Positions 51,727 to 62,723 of a DNA stretch of 64,000 bases are shown here, in pieces. The notes under the pieces were generated by a model. The model saw nothing but the letters and a program-made list of their open reading frames with translations. It ran no database searches and was not told where the DNA came from. This stretch comes from Fluviicola sp. (GTDB taxonomy: Bacteria; Bacteroidota; Bacteroidia; Flavobacteriales_D; Crocinitomicaceae). The stretch spans positions 186,001-250,000 of the forward strand of contig NZ_JAQSWB010000002.1 in assembly GCF_029266855.1 (NCBI RefSeq). The letters are read 5' to 3'. Each line of letters begins with the position of its first letter. Within the stretch, counting starts at the first letter, position 1. A program made the translations under genes and the position numbers.

Positions 51727-51981
51727 AAACACAACGCATTCGCAATTTGTACGTTTTTAAAGTAGGTAACGTAAGAAATTGGATGATGACAATTATAAAG
51801 TAGTGTTCCAACCTTTGCGCTCTCCTTTTCTTTGCGGGTCAAAAAGAATTGTTTTTTAATTCTTACCGTTAAGCAAATGATACAAAGGAATCTTTTGAAT
51901 AGAGATTTGCGCTAAAACTGTCACTTCAATTCTTATGTTGGATTTTAAACTAAAACGACGATTTTTACGTTAAATATATTT

Positions 51982-54900
51982 ATGATTCGAGTATTTCTCC
52001 TGGTGATCTTAAGTGCTTTCTGCCTGAAAGCTAATGCTACCCACGTAATGGGTGGTGAGATTACATGGACGTGTACTGGAAACGGCTATGTCTTTCAATT
52101 GGTGTTTTACCGCGATTGTAACGGCGTGGACGTGAACCCGGTCTCTGAAAATCTGAAGATCTGGAATCACCCTTCTTTGTCGACTATCCCGGTATTATTC
52201 GTCAGCAGAACAGATATTTCACCCGCTTGTACTCCCGTTGCAGGTTCCCCGAATCCTCTATCTTGTGGTTCAGGCCCTAATGCCGGAAATGGAGTGGGAG
52301 CAATCGAAAAGATCATTTATCAGTCTAATCCCGTTATCTTGTCGGGTGTTCCTCCCGCTCAGGGCTGGATTATTACATACAGCAATTTTTCAAGAAACAG
52401 CAGCATTACCAACCTGTCGAATCCAACCAATTACGGGGTGACGATCAGGGCTACAATGTATGCTATTCCCGGAGCTGTAGCCGGAGTTTGTTCGGATAAC
52501 TCTCCAAGGTTCCTGCAGGATCCTTATTTGGTGCTTTGTGCCGGTGAGAACTACGAATACAACATGCACCCGGTTGATGAGGATCTTGATTCGGTTGTAA
52601 CGATTTTAGGCGCTCCAATGGACCGGATTGAAGGTACAAGCTATAATCCGCCTGTTGATCCCGATTTTGTGCTTTTTGAACCAGGTTTTAGTGTCACAAA
52701 TCCAACCCCGGATGCTTCTTTCAATGCTGGAAATGTTCCTCTGACCCTGGATTCTCAAAACGGACATTTGAGTTTCCGCTCGTTTACCATTGGCGGATTT
52801 GTAGTGAAAGTTATTGCACAATCATACCGGAACGGAGTATTGATCGCTGAAGTAGAGCGTGAAATGCAGCTGATCGTTACTAATTGCCCGGCGGCTAATA
52901 ATGCACCGGTGATAAACGGACCTTTTGCAGGTCTTTTCGAAACAACAGTTGATGCGGGAACACTTGTCAATTTTACACTTACAGCAACAGATGCTGAATT
53001 TTTACAGGACGGAACACCGCAAAATAATTACCTGATAGCAAGTGGTTCTCAATTCGGAACTAATTTTACCAGTACTTCCGGTTGTGATGTGGCACCGTGT
53101 GCAACTTTGAATCAAACTCCTGTAATTACAGGAGTTCAGGGAGTGTCGACCAATTTTTCATGGCAGACAGACTGCGCGCATTTGATTGATGCGTTTGGAA
53201 ATACAGACGATGAGAAAACCTATACTTTCGTATTCAGAGTGCAGGATAATTTCTGCCAGATTCCGAAAACAACTTTTAAAACAATTACCATTCATGTAAA
53301 GAACCCGGGAATCATTCCGGCTACAACGATCAATTGTATCTCTTCACAGCCGAATGGTGATCTGAATATTACCTGGGATCCCGTTTTAAATCCCAATAAC
53401 ACCTTTGTTGATTTCGAATTGTATTCCATCCAGAACGGCCTGATCGGGAATTACCCGATTGGAACTACTACGGTTACTGTTCCGAATCCCGGTGTTGAAA
53501 ATGATTATTATGTACAGGTGCAGTCAGGGTGCAATGTTACTTTGTCTAGCGATACGGTTAAAAATGTGCATCTGGACCTGCTGAATCCCGCAAACGGAAC
53601 GGCAGTATTGGATTGGAATCTTCCTGCTCCGAATCCGCTGCCCGGAATGGATAACTTTTGTACGATTTACCGCGAATACCCGGCCGGAACATGGACATCC
53701 ATAGCTGTTCTTCCTTACAATACCACTCATTTTATAGATACCATCGATATTTGTTCCGCTTTCCTGAATTACCAGGTAGTTTATTCAACGCCGACCTGTC
53801 AATGGTCTTCCAATATTGTCGGGGATAACCTGCAGGATGATATTACCCCGAAAATCCCGGTTATCTCAAGTGTTTCCATTGATACGCTTACGGGGAATGT
53901 GATCATTACCTGGGATCAGAACTACGAACCGGATACTTACGGTTACATTGTTTATCACAAAGATGTGAACGGATTTATCGTAGAGATCGATACCGTTTGG
54001 GGAATTGCGAATACCACTTACACACACCCGATTCCGGTCACGGGCCCGGAAACGTATTCGATTGCCGCGTTTGACTCTTGTTTTACACCTGCGATTCCGC
54101 CAACTTATCAAACTTCGGCTAAGGCTGAGCTGCATTCCAGCATGTTCCTCACTTACAGTACGAACAGTTGTACAGCCCAGGCAGCGTTGTCGTGGACACC
54201 TTATCTCGGATGGGGAACAAGTCTGACCGGTTACACCATTTTTGTCCGGGAAGGGACAGGACCGTGGATTCCGGTTACAACAACTACCGATGAGTCTTAC
54301 AACCTGGATTGCACTCCGCTCCAAAATTACAGCGTCTTCATTCGGGCGAATAACTCGAGTGGGTTTGAATCCTTTTCAAATATTCAATCTTTTACCATTA
54401 CGGCACCAACTCCTCCGGCAATCAATTATTTGCGCGTGGCAACGGTAGATCAAAATACCATTGTGCTGAGACATGAGATCTCAACGGGAACAAGTGTACA
54501 GGCGATCCGCTTTGAAAAGTTCAACCTGTCTACCGGTCAGTTTGATCTCCTGGGTGTCGTTCCTGCTTCAAGTTCTACCTTGTCAATCACCGATTCGGAT
54601 GTCGATGTAGACAATTTCAGTTATACCTACCGTGCAATTGTTGTGGATAGCTGCGGAAACCTGGGTGCAATTTCGAACAGGGCAAGAACGGTGTTACTGC
54701 GCGTTACAGCCGATCAAACCCGCTTATCGACTTATTTGAACTGGTCTTCTTACGGAGATTACGATGGAGGTGTCTTGCAATACCAGGTTTACAGGGGGAT
54801 TGATGGTGTTTTCCCTTCTGCTCCAACAGTAATTCTTCCGCCGGATCAACGCTATTATGAAGATTTGGTCGACGAATTGGGCTTTGAGCACAGCGGTAAA

Positions 54901-55269
54901 GTGTGTTATTACGTAATAGCCGAAGAGGCGATAAATCAATACGGCTTCCAGGAACTAAGTCTTTCAAACGATGTGTGTGCGGTGATAGAACCTTTGGTTT
55001 ATGTACCGAATGCCTTCACTCCGGGCGGATTAAACCCCATTTTTATTCCGGTCGTTTCATTCCAGGATGTTTCCAAGTATGAATTTTCCATTGTAGATCG
55101 CTGGGGCCAGGTAGTATTCCAAACAAACGATCCGACAGTGGGTTGGGATGGAGTTCATCAGCAGAGCGGGAAATTAGTTGCCCCGAATCTCTACGTCTAC
55201 GTTCTGAAAGTAGTCGATGGAAATAACCAGGAGTATTACTTCCGCGGAAATGTGAGCGTTATACATTAA
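51982..55269 (+). CDS. large secreted surface protein with type B type IX C-terminal domain
   Basis: 1095 residues with a signal peptide (about 1-19; ends KANA). Following THVMGGEITWTCTGNGYVFQ, a common beginning in Bacteroidota gliding-associated proteins, are many Ig- and FN3-like beta domains (for example TINCISSQPNGDLNITWDPV). The last 85 residues are the gliding-motility-associated C-terminal domain: YVPNAFTPGG, IVDRWGQVVFQTND, GVHQQSGKLVAPNLYVYVLKV. It should be exported by the type IX system and attached at the surface. Confidence 0.9.
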   Translation: MIRVFLLVILSAFCLKANATHVMGGEITWTCTGNGYVFQLVFYRDCNGVDVNPVSENLKIWNHPSLSTIPVLFVSRTDISPACTPVAGSPNPLSCGSGPNAGNGVGAIEKIIYQSNPVILSGVPPAQGWIITYSNFSRNSSITNLSNPTNYGVTIRATMYAIPGAVAGVCSDNSPRFLQDPYLVLCAGENYEYNMHPVDEDLDSVVTILGAPMDRIEGTSYNPPVDPDFVLFEPGFSVTNPTPDASFNAGNVPLTLDSQNGHLSFRSFTIGGFVVKVIAQSYRNGVLIAEVEREMQLIVTNCPAANNAPVINGPFAGLFETTVDAGTLVNFTLTATDAEFLQDGTPQNNYLIASGSQFGTNFTSTSGCDVAPCATLNQTPVITGVQGVSTNFSWQTDCAHLIDAFGNTDDEKTYTFVFRVQDNFCQIPKTTFKTITIHVKNPGIIPATTINCISSQPNGDLNITWDPVLNPNNTFVDFELYSIQNGLIGNYPIGTTTVTVPNPGVENDYYVQVQSGCNVTLSSDTVKNVHLDLLNPANGTAVLDWNLPAPNPLPGMDNFCTIYREYPAGTWTSIAVLPYNTTHFIDTIDICSAFLNYQVVYSTPTCQWSSNIVGDNLQDDITPKIPVISSVSIDTLTGNVIITWDQNYEPDTYGYIVYHKDVNGFIVEIDTVWGIANTTYTHPIPVTGPETYSIAAFDSCFTPAIPPTYQTSAKAELHSSMFLTYSTNSCTAQAALSWTPYLGWGTSLTGYTIFVREGTGPWIPVTTTTDESYNLDCTPLQNYSVFIRANNSSGFESFSNIQSFTITAPTPPAINYLRVATVDQNTIVLRHEISTGTSVQAIRFEKFNLSTGQFDLLGVVPASSSTLSITDSDVDVDNFSYTYRAIVVDSCGNLGAISNRARTVLLRVTADQTRLSTYLNWSSYGDYDGGVLQYQVYRGIDGVFPSAPTVILPPDQRYYEDLVDELGFEHSGKVCYYVIAEEAINQYGFQELSLSNDVCAVIEPLVYVPNAFTPGGLNPIFIPVVSFQDVSKYEFSIVDRWGQVVFQTNDPTVGWDGVHQQSGKLVAPNLYVYVLKVVDGNNQEYYFRGNVSVIH

Positions 55270-55461
55270 TAAATCGTTTTCCTCCCACCTCAATTCCTCC
55301 AAAAGGGAAGCTCAAAACTGGGTACTCAGAATCGATCAATTCAAACTGTTCAAATAAGTTATTCTACTTGTAGTTCCATTTTTTTTGAAAATCGGATCAA
55401 ATTTCCCCCTTTGGAGGAGGATAAAGGGGGAGGACATAATTATAAGTTGTATTTTTAGCTT

Positions 55462-57246
55462 ATGTTGTCACGATTTTTGCGAAAATTATCCGGTGGAATC
55501 TTCTTTCTCAGAAATAGTTTAACTCCCCGGCAGTTCTTATTGATTTCAAGTGTGATTGTCGGACTCTCATCCGCACTTGCAGTGGTGATACTTAAATCCT
55601 TTGCACACATGGTGCTGGTCTTCGCCAAAGAACTCAATCAGCAATTGCATTTTAAGTATGTTGATTTCATTTTACCGGTTTTCGGAATTGTATTGACAAT
55701 CTTCATTACGCGCAAACTGCTGAATGGTAAACTGGAGAAAGGAACCTGGCGCATCATCTACGCAATCAATAAGAAGTCCAGTATCATGCCCCGGAAGCAG
55801 ATGTATGCACAAGTCATAACCTCATCCGTTACTGTCGGTTTCGGCGGCTCTGCCGGACTGGAATCACCGGTTACGATCACCGGCGCGGCCTTCGGTTCCA
55901 ATTATGCACGGGTTTACAAGCTCTCGACAAAAGAACGGACTTTATTACTCGCCTGCGGTGTTGCAGCCGGAATAGCAGCAGCTTTTAATGCACCGATCGC
56001 CGGAGTCTTGTTTACGATGGAAGTGCTGCTTGCCGATGTCGGGATCACCGCTTTTATTCCCTTGATGCTGGCTTCGGCTTCGGGTGCCCTGCTTTCAGCT
56101 GCTATTCTGAACGAGAGCATTCTTTTGTCCTTTAAGAACATGGAAGCTTTTGAAATCCACAACGTTCCTTTTTACATCGTTCTGGGTGTTCTGACAGGAA
56201 TCATTGCCGTGTATCATTCACGCGTTTTCAACCGGATCGAAACCTGGGTGGAGCACTGGAAACTGAAACCTTATCAAAAGGGAATAGCAGGAGCTCTACT
56301 TTTGTCTACACTCATTTTTATTTTCCCATCTTTATTCGGTGAGGGCTACGATAGTATCCGTTCGCTTTCGACCGAGAAAGTCTTCAACCTGCTGGATGGA
56401 ACCTTATTTGAATCCTTCAAGCAATCGTGGTTCCCCTTGCTGTTTATCGGGGCTGTTATTTTCATGAAAGCCATTGCAACCGGCTTGACTCTGGGCTCGG
56501 GAGGAAACGGCGGGAATTTTGCCCCTTCGTTATTCGTAGGAAGTTATACCGGCTTTGCATTTGCCTATGGCTGGAATCTGACCGGAATCGGTTTTGCGCT
56601 TCCGATCACCAATTTCACCATGGTGGGGATGGCCGGTTTGCTCAGCGGTTTGTTTCATGCACCCCTAACTGCAATCTTCCTCATTGCAGAGATCACGGGA
56701 GGTTATGGCCTGATGATTCCTTTGATGATCGTTTCTTCTATCAGCTTTGCCATTTCAAAACGCTACCTGAACCACTCGCTCGATATTGTAAAGCTTGCAG
56801 ATGAAGGTCATGTAGTGCGCGCAGACAAAGACCGTCATATCTTGTCGTCGATTGACAGCGAAGACATCCTGGAGGAAACCCTGGTAGTTTTGAAACCCGA
56901 CGATACCGTTTCGACCTTGTTCTTAACTGTCCAATATTCGCCCCAGGCCTTAATCCCGATCGTTTCGGATAATGGAATCCTCCTAGGAATGATCTACCTC
57001 GACGATCTGCCTACTATTTTACCGGTTTATTCTTCCGAACCGAAAACACCTCTGGAACTTGTTATGGAGCCTATCCGGTATTCCCTGAACCCTCGAAACA
57101 CAATGGAACAGGTGATGGAAATGTTCGAACATTCCAAATTGAACTACCTGCCGGTGATCGACAACGACCAGGTAATGGGTTATTATTCCAAGCATCGTCT
57201 TTTGGAAGCGTATAGAAAACGGGTGATGGAGAATATTGTGGAGTGA
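55462..57246 (+). CDS. ClC-family chloride channel/transporter with CBS pair
   Basis: 594 residues. The channel part (1-430) has about ten helices with the ClC signatures GSAGLESP at 129-136 (E134 is the likely gating glutamate) and GSGGNGGNFAPSLFVG. The C-terminal 150 residues form two CBS domains (ILEETLVVLKPDDTVSTLFL; NTMEQVMEMFEHSKLNYLPVIDNDQVMGYYS) that may sense nucleotides. It could be a channel or a proton-coupled exchanger; sequence alone does not decide. Confidence 0.9.
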   Translation: MLSRFLRKLSGGIFFLRNSLTPRQFLLISSVIVGLSSALAVVILKSFAHMVLVFAKELNQQLHFKYVDFILPVFGIVLTIFITRKLLNGKLEKGTWRIIYAINKKSSIMPRKQMYAQVITSSVTVGFGGSAGLESPVTITGAAFGSNYARVYKLSTKERTLLLACGVAAGIAAAFNAPIAGVLFTMEVLLADVGITAFIPLMLASASGALLSAAILNESILLSFKNMEAFEIHNVPFYIVLGVLTGIIAVYHSRVFNRIETWVEHWKLKPYQKGIAGALLLSTLIFIFPSLFGEGYDSIRSLSTEKVFNLLDGTLFESFKQSWFPLLFIGAVIFMKAIATGLTLGSGGNGGNFAPSLFVGSYTGFAFAYGWNLTGIGFALPITNFTMVGMAGLLSGLFHAPLTAIFLIAEITGGYGLMIPLMIVSSISFAISKRYLNHSLDIVKLADEGHVVRADKDRHILSSIDSEDILEETLVVLKPDDTVSTLFLTVQYSPQALIPIVSDNGILLGMIYLDDLPTILPVYSSEPKTPLELVMEPIRYSLNPRNTMEQVMEMFEHSKLNYLPVIDNDQVMGYYSKHRLLEAYRKRVMENIVE

Positions 57247-57284
57247 TGTTCACCTAACCCTTAACAATAGATAAAATCAGGATT

Positions 57285-57509
57285 ATGCATCAAAAAGAAA
57301 CTCTTGAATTAAAAAACGGCGATTTCTGTCTTGTCATAGCAGGAACGCATAAAGGCAAAAGCGGAATTGTCCAGGATCTGAATACAAGTAAAACGGGGCA
57401 TATTACAATTACGGTTTTACAGGAAAACGGAGTGCGATTTAAAACCTTGGGGAGAAATGTGCAAATACATATTAATCCCACGGACGAGCGCGGAGGGACA
57501 CAGATGTAG
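57285..57509 (+). CDS. small KOW-like protein
   Basis: 74 residues: ELKNGDFCLVIAGTHKGKSGIVQDLN resembles the KOW motif, found in ribosomal and transcription proteins, followed by HITITVLQENGVRFKTLGRNVQI. It could bind nucleic acid. It follows the channel gene by 38 nt, perhaps in one transcript. Confidence 0.65.
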   Translation: MHQKETLELKNGDFCLVIAGTHKGKSGIVQDLNTSKTGHITITVLQENGVRFKTLGRNVQIHINPTDERGGTQM

Positions 57510-57656
57510 CTAATACATTGTACAATGACAACTCTGCTACGTTTTGAGAATGAATACGGATAGATATTCCGAACCAGCGGGACAGGTTGTGTCTATTTGA
57601 TTAGTAAAGTTAAGGCTCGACAAGAAAAATTTGATTCCAACTTCCCGTACTAAAAT

Positions 57657-58268
57657 CTAAAGTACAACCTCCCAGGATTTAATACTCCATGATTCCAGGA
57701 TACTGGTACCTTGAAGAACTTCCCATTTAATAACCCCAACACCATTTGCAAAATAGTAAATGATATCATATGCGGGTAAATCCACCCGAACTTTTTTGAT
57801 ATGTTGGATACTGTTTCCATTCAGGTTCATTGATGGGATTGTTTCCAGCAGCTGAACACCATTGCCAGAAGTAAATGACTCCGCATTACTGAAAATATAC
57901 GCCTCATAATTACCTGGAACAAACGTCTGTTTGTAGAGGGAACTCCCAATAATATTATAGTTGAAATGTTGATTGTTAAAAGAGCACTCTATCTGCATTT
58001 GGTATTTCTCTGCGTATGCACTGCCACAAGAACTTCCTCCCCCGGATCCGATTTGGGTATTGATGGTAGAAACGACCCGTTGGCTGTCAATTTCAGTAGT
58101 TGAATCATTTCGGTAGACCCAATAAGAATTTTCTTTGAAAAGATATGAATCAAAAGAAGAACTGATAGTGGTGTATGAATGGGTATACTTTCCTTCACAG
58201 GGATGCTTGCTTTTCTTGCAGGAAAATCCAACTAATACAAGGATGATATAAGGTAGGATGTATTTCAT
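57657..58268 (-). CDS. lipoprotein of unknown function
   Basis: 203 residues. Lipobox VGFSC with C17. The mature part is a beta-rich domain (SYTTISSSFDSYLFKENSYWVYRNDST at about 30-56; KKVRVDLPAYDIIYYFANGVGVIKWEV near the C-terminus). This shape is common in surface lipoproteins of Bacteroidota. Function unknown. Confidence 0.65.
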   Translation of the reverse strand: MKYILPYIILVLVGFSCKKSKHPCEGKYTHSYTTISSSFDSYLFKENSYWVYRNDSTTEIDSQRVVSTINTQIGSGGGSSCGSAYAEKYQMQIECSFNNQHFNYNIIGSSLYKQTFVPGNYEAYIFSNAESFTSGNGVQLLETIPSMNLNGNSIQHIKKVRVDLPAYDIIYYFANGVGVIKWEVLQGTSILESWSIKSWEVVL

Positions 58269-58392
58269 TGTTAAGATGGTTTGTTCAGATGATGAAATTA
58301 GTTGTGAATAGTTGGAAATTCTGCATATTTAAAACTCCGTGTTCTTCCATTTACTACCTCAGGCTATTCCTTCATTGAAGGAGCCTTTGTCT

Positions 58393-58908
58393 TCATGTGC
58401 TTTGCACATTCTTATGGGAGAGAAAAATCAAATCTTCAAATACCTGCCGAATGACATTCTCCAATGTCTTCACTTCGCTAACGAAGATCAGCCAGATAAT
58501 GAAATTCCAAAGAGCTGAACCTCCAATCATTATAAGAATCCGAGACCACCAGTGTATGTTGGGGTAACGGTTAAAAGGACCGAAAAGGGTAACAGCAATA
58601 ATCCCTAATTGAACGAATACCAGGATCATCCATACAATTTCCGAGAACTTCAACTTTACATCAACTCGCGTAAGGTTCTCAGACAAGTGAACCAGCCGAA
58701 TATGTGCATCAGGCTCAATACCCGCCCGCTTGGACATGGTTGCTTTGCGGGAGACCACGAATTCATCCCAGTTGAATTCAATGGAATAAGACTCAGTTTC
58801 AAGTACATTTCGATAGATCTGATCTTTACCTTTCAGGTTTTTCAAGCAGCCAGTTAAAACCTCCTCGTTTTGATTTATTTCGAAGCTGTATTGTTTCTTT
58901 AAAAACAT
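58393..58908 (-). CDS. two-helix membrane protein of unknown function
   Basis: 171 residues. The first 90 are soluble (SFEINQNEEVLTGCLKNLKGKD, IEFNWDEFVVSRK, LVHLSENLTRVDVKLKFS). Two hydrophobic helices lie at about 91-112 and 122-143, followed by a cytoplasmic tail. It starts 12 nt after the next gene's stop, so both are co-transcribed. Confidence 0.55.
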   Translation of the reverse strand: MFLKKQYSFEINQNEEVLTGCLKNLKGKDQIYRNVLETESYSIEFNWDEFVVSRKATMSKRAGIEPDAHIRLVHLSENLTRVDVKLKFSEIVWMILVFVQLGIIAVTLFGPFNRYPNIHWWSRILIMIGGSALWNFIIWLIFVSEVKTLENVIRQVFEDLIFLSHKNVQST

Positions 58909-58920
58909 GTCCGAATAAGA

Positions 58921-59241
58921 TCAGCGGGAAATATATCCCAAAAACACGATTGACTCAAATACAAAAATTCCTAAACCAATGTAAACCAATAAACGGCCTC
59001 TTTTCACTTTGGAAATGGAACTTTCTTTGTAAAGATGTGGAGATGCTTTGTATGTCTCCAAGGCAATTTTAGATTCATCAAAGCACATCTTTGTAAGAAT
59101 TAATGCAATCATAAAAAACGGAACAATAAAGAAAATGAGTGCGAAAAGTCCTTTTAAAAAAATGCTTTGATCGTTTGGCAGGATAACTTGTTTGGCAGGG
59201 TCAATAATCTGTGGGAAATCGTTATCAATTAGTTCAGACAT
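58921..59241 (-). CDS. two-helix membrane protein of unknown function
   Basis: 106 residues. Hydrophobic helices lie near residues 27-49 and 85-103, linked by a charged loop (CFDESKIALETYKASPHLYKESSISKVKRG). It heads the pair with the 58393-58908 gene. No family recognised. Confidence 0.5.
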   Translation of the reverse strand: MSELIDNDFPQIIDPAKQVILPNDQSIFLKGLFALIFFIVPFFMIALILTKMCFDESKIALETYKASPHLYKESSISKVKRGRLLVYIGLGIFVFESIVFLGYISR

Positions 59242-59532
59242 TTTTTTGATTTAAAGTAGTTGTTTTGGCAAAAGTAAGTATTATTTCTCTGTACCATCGC
59301 CAAATGCAACAACACGGAGTTACTATAAATCTGCGCTCCTCTGCGCAATGCGCCAACGCTGTGCGCCTATGCTGAAGCTTCGGCGTAAGCATAAGCTAAG
59401 GCGTAAGCGTTCTGCGGGAGCAATCTTGTACAGCTTCTTTAAACAACAAGAGTCCTGCGTAAATCTCGGATCTGCGTGCTATACTTGGGTTTATGAATCT
59501 GCGCTCTTCCGTGGGAGAAAATGCAGCAGCTT

Positions 59533-62500
59533 TTACGGCAGCAGCTTCATAATATCAGCCGGCTTATTCGTCAAATTGAATTTCAATGTAAATCGAATCC
59601 GTTCGGCATAGTTCTCAGTCAGGTAAGCCTGGGTAATGTTGTCCGATTGGTAAACGGGGAAGTAAATCCCGAAAATACTCCCCAATCGCATGGCTAATCC
59701 AACATCAAATACTTGTGTCGGTTGTGTTTTGAATGCCTGGTCGAATATTCCGAAATCGGCATAGATCCCGAAGATCTTCGGTCCGATGGGGGTTTCCAGG
59801 TAGAAATTTGCAGCGGTCATCCAGGTGGTCGTGGTTCCGAAATAACCCGATTGACCATTCCCGACAGTGGAACGGAATCCGCCCATGTTGTCCAGGCGCT
59901 GTTGCGACCAAATACCGCTTTGTTCCGAACGGCCGAAGAAATAATCCTCAATAAACAAATCCTGGCTTCCGCCTGCACCACTTAAAGCGAAGGCATAATC
60001 TGTTACATTCCCGGATTTGTACATGTCGAAATTCCAGTAGTTTCCTGCAAATAAACGCAATTCAACCCAGCGCGAACGCTTGTTTTTGATGTAGCGGTAT
60101 TTGTAGGTTGCTGCGACCGATGAGCGGGAAAGGTTGTCGCTGTTTACCGGGTTTGCGGCATAATCTGTTCGCACCTGCAGATCTACCTTGTGATCTTCTT
60201 TGGAGTAGTTGAAATCATATTGCAGGTAGCCGCCGATCAGCTCGCGTTGTTTCGGACGGAATACATCCAGGCGATACATGCTTTGCAAGCGAATGGTCTG
60301 ACTGATCGGTCCGCCGATGCGATTGCCGATCTTTGCCGTCCAGTAGGGCAGCACTGCGACATAATATCCATTGTTCATTCTCGTGGTATCATTCTTAAAT
60401 GATCGCAGGGAAATCCCGAGGCGGGAAAGTTTGAGATTTTTCTTTGGTAAACAGGTAATGCTTGCTTCTGCGATCCCCGAAATTCGCTGTCCGTAGAACG
60501 AATACATGGGAGCCAGGAGGAATTGAAAACGCTTTGTCGGAAGGCTGAAGTTGTGAAGTGCCAGGCCCAGCATAAAGCGGTCGTACTCGTTCCCACCCAG
60601 GATCGGGCTCCAGAACAGGTTACTTCTTTTCGGTTCGTTTTTTCCAATGAGAAACTGTAAACGGGGCGGCTCGATCTTCCCGAACAAGCCTTTTTTGTGC
60701 CAGTAATTATTGCTTTGAACAATTTCCGGAGCTCTTCCGCTGGCATTGATCTGCACGGCATCCATCTCCGAATCAAAAGTCACTTCTGATTTCTCTGCTC
60801 CGTTTTCGACCCACAGTGTCTGGATCTTTTGCCCGTCGCGGAAACCCGCTACTTCGATCGGTCCGTTGACCTGCCCTGTATTTTTTACGGTAACAGTTGT
60901 TTTTCCCCCAAACGATCTCACTTTTGTAATCTTGTAGTCGATGTGGTTTGTAGTCTGAATGAGATCATGAAACAGCCACGACAGATCTTTTCCCGAAACG
61001 CGTTCCAATACCGCACGCATATCTTCGGGTTGCGGATGCTTGAAACTCCATTCCCTGTAATAGGTTTGCATGGCCTGGTCGTACAGCGAATCGCCCAGGT
61101 ATTCTTTCAGGTAATTAAAAACCAGTCCGCTTTTCATATACATCACCGCGCCGTAATTCGTTCCCGAAAATTTAGCAGAGTGTGTTTCTATCGGCTGATC
61201 TTCCCCGATTCCTGCTACGATGCGGTAAATAAAATCGCCTGAATCGTAATGACTCAAATGATCGAAATGGAATCTTCCGTTCAGAATCTGGTCGGATAAA
61301 TAGGTGTTTTTCGGATATTTCGTATACATGTAGCGCAATTCGTTCATGGTATTCATTCCTTCGTCCATCCATCCGTGAACGCGCTCATTACTTCCCAGAA
61401 TTCCGTAGAACCAGTTGTGCCCGACTTCGTGAACGATCACTACTTCCAATGCTATGTCCGAACTTGCATTTCCGATCACGGTTACGTTCGGGTATTCCAT
61501 TCCACCGCCGGCAGAGATAGTTCCGTCTACTGCTGTCACCTGGTTGTAAGGATAATCACCGTTCCAAAGTGAGTAGTAGTACGTTCCGTCGTGAATGTAT
61601 TCAGGAGCCTTCTTCCATAAACCTGCGTTTTTTGGAGTGAACAGGGCCCAGGTCGTTACTTTCCTTTTGGAATGAGGCAATTCAACTTCGCCTTTCAACA
61701 CGGCATAACGTTTATCGGCAAACCAGGCAAAATCGTGTACATCTTTTTGGGTATAACGAATCGTTTTCCATTCAGGAGATGAGGCGGGAAATTTATTCGA
61801 GCGGTTTTCTTTTTGCAGCAGCGTTTGAAAATTTTCTTTGGTATAAGCTGCTTTTTCATTCATGAAATCAATTTCGGATGCTGTCTGCAGATCTCCCGTT
61901 GCTCCGACCACATAGTTTTTGGGAAGTGTAATCGACACATCAAAGGTTCCGTATTCGGAATAGAATTCTCCTTGGGTCAGATAAGGCATCTGGTTCCATC
62001 CGTTTTTGTCATAAACTGCAGGTTTCGGATACCATTGGGTGATTTGATACGATTGTCCGACATGTCCCAACCGTGAAACTTCCCCGGAAGGAATTTTGAC
62101 ATGAAAAGGAGTAGTAACGGTGATTGATTCGCCCGGTTTAATTGGTGTATTCAAATTTAGTTTACCGATATCCGGGTTTTCGGGATCAAGTGTAAAAGAA
62201 ACATCCTGTCCGTTGACCTGGAAATGCAGCGAGTCAATTCCTCCGCGGATGGAATCTTTCCCGAAGCTAAGGATGGGATCTCCCTGTTCATACAACTGTT
62301 TCCCCAGTGCTGTTTTTCCGCTCGCATAGGCATTTGGCCACAGGTGAATGTAAATGAAATCCAGGCTTTGGGGAGAATTGTTGTGATAGACGAAACTTTC
62401 GAACCCGCTCAGGCTGTGTTTTACATCATCCAGTTTGACCGTGATCGTATAATCGACCTTTTGCTGCCAATAGGATTGGGAATAGGAGGGTGTGTAAATG

Positions 62501-62541
62501 AACCCTAAAAAAAGGAACGCCAGGAGTAGTTGCGATTTCAT
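59533..62541 (-). CDS. secreted M1-family metallopeptidase
   Basis: 1002 residues from the ATG at 62541 (62562 is possible). Signal peptide 1-22. An N-terminal beta domain is followed by the M1 catalytic core: GGGMEYPN near 345-352 and the zinc site HEVGHNW (H371/H375) with GWMDEGMNTMNE about 20 residues on. The last 370 residues form a beta-rich domain of unknown role, reading as many amphipathic strands (LGLALHNFSLPTKRF and RIRFTLKFNLTNKP). It probably trims peptides in the periplasm or at the surface. Confidence 0.88.
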   Translation of the reverse strand: MKSQLLLAFLFLGFIYTPSYSQSYWQQKVDYTITVKLDDVKHSLSGFESFVYHNNSPQSLDFIYIHLWPNAYASGKTALGKQLYEQGDPILSFGKDSIRGGIDSLHFQVNGQDVSFTLDPENPDIGKLNLNTPIKPGESITVTTPFHVKIPSGEVSRLGHVGQSYQITQWYPKPAVYDKNGWNQMPYLTQGEFYSEYGTFDVSITLPKNYVVGATGDLQTASEIDFMNEKAAYTKENFQTLLQKENRSNKFPASSPEWKTIRYTQKDVHDFAWFADKRYAVLKGEVELPHSKRKVTTWALFTPKNAGLWKKAPEYIHDGTYYYSLWNGDYPYNQVTAVDGTISAGGGMEYPNVTVIGNASSDIALEVVIVHEVGHNWFYGILGSNERVHGWMDEGMNTMNELRYMYTKYPKNTYLSDQILNGRFHFDHLSHYDSGDFIYRIVAGIGEDQPIETHSAKFSGTNYGAVMYMKSGLVFNYLKEYLGDSLYDQAMQTYYREWSFKHPQPEDMRAVLERVSGKDLSWLFHDLIQTTNHIDYKITKVRSFGGKTTVTVKNTGQVNGPIEVAGFRDGQKIQTLWVENGAEKSEVTFDSEMDAVQINASGRAPEIVQSNNYWHKKGLFGKIEPPRLQFLIGKNEPKRSNLFWSPILGGNEYDRFMLGLALHNFSLPTKRFQFLLAPMYSFYGQRISGIAEASITCLPKKNLKLSRLGISLRSFKNDTTRMNNGYYVAVLPYWTAKIGNRIGGPISQTIRLQSMYRLDVFRPKQRELIGGYLQYDFNYSKEDHKVDLQVRTDYAANPVNSDNLSRSSVAATYKYRYIKNKRSRWVELRLFAGNYWNFDMYKSGNVTDYAFALSGAGGSQDLFIEDYFFGRSEQSGIWSQQRLDNMGGFRSTVGNGQSGYFGTTTTWMTAANFYLETPIGPKIFGIYADFGIFDQAFKTQPTQVFDVGLAMRLGSIFGIYFPVYQSDNITQAYLTENYAERIRFTLKFNLTNKPADIMKLLP

Positions 62542-62604
62542 AGTTTGGAAATAAGAATACAAATTTAAGAATAATGAGTTTCCAGTGGGTAATTTTCTAT
62601 TTTA

Positions 62605-62690
62605 CCACAAATGCACAGATTTTTCATGGCGCTTACCAGTCGCCATCTAAGCGAGACCGGTAGGCGAGCAATTAATCTGTGCATCTGTGG
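62605..62690. repeat. 17-bp inverted repeat in a divergent promoter region
   Basis: CCACAAATGCACAGATT (62605-62621) pairs with AATCTGTGCATCTGTGG (62674-62690) with a single mismatch across 52 nt. It lies between the peptidase (minus) and the glycosyltransferase (plus) starts. Confidence 0.6.
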
Positions 62691-62723
62691 GAAATGAGTG
62701 GAGAAAACCTGTACTTTTACTCC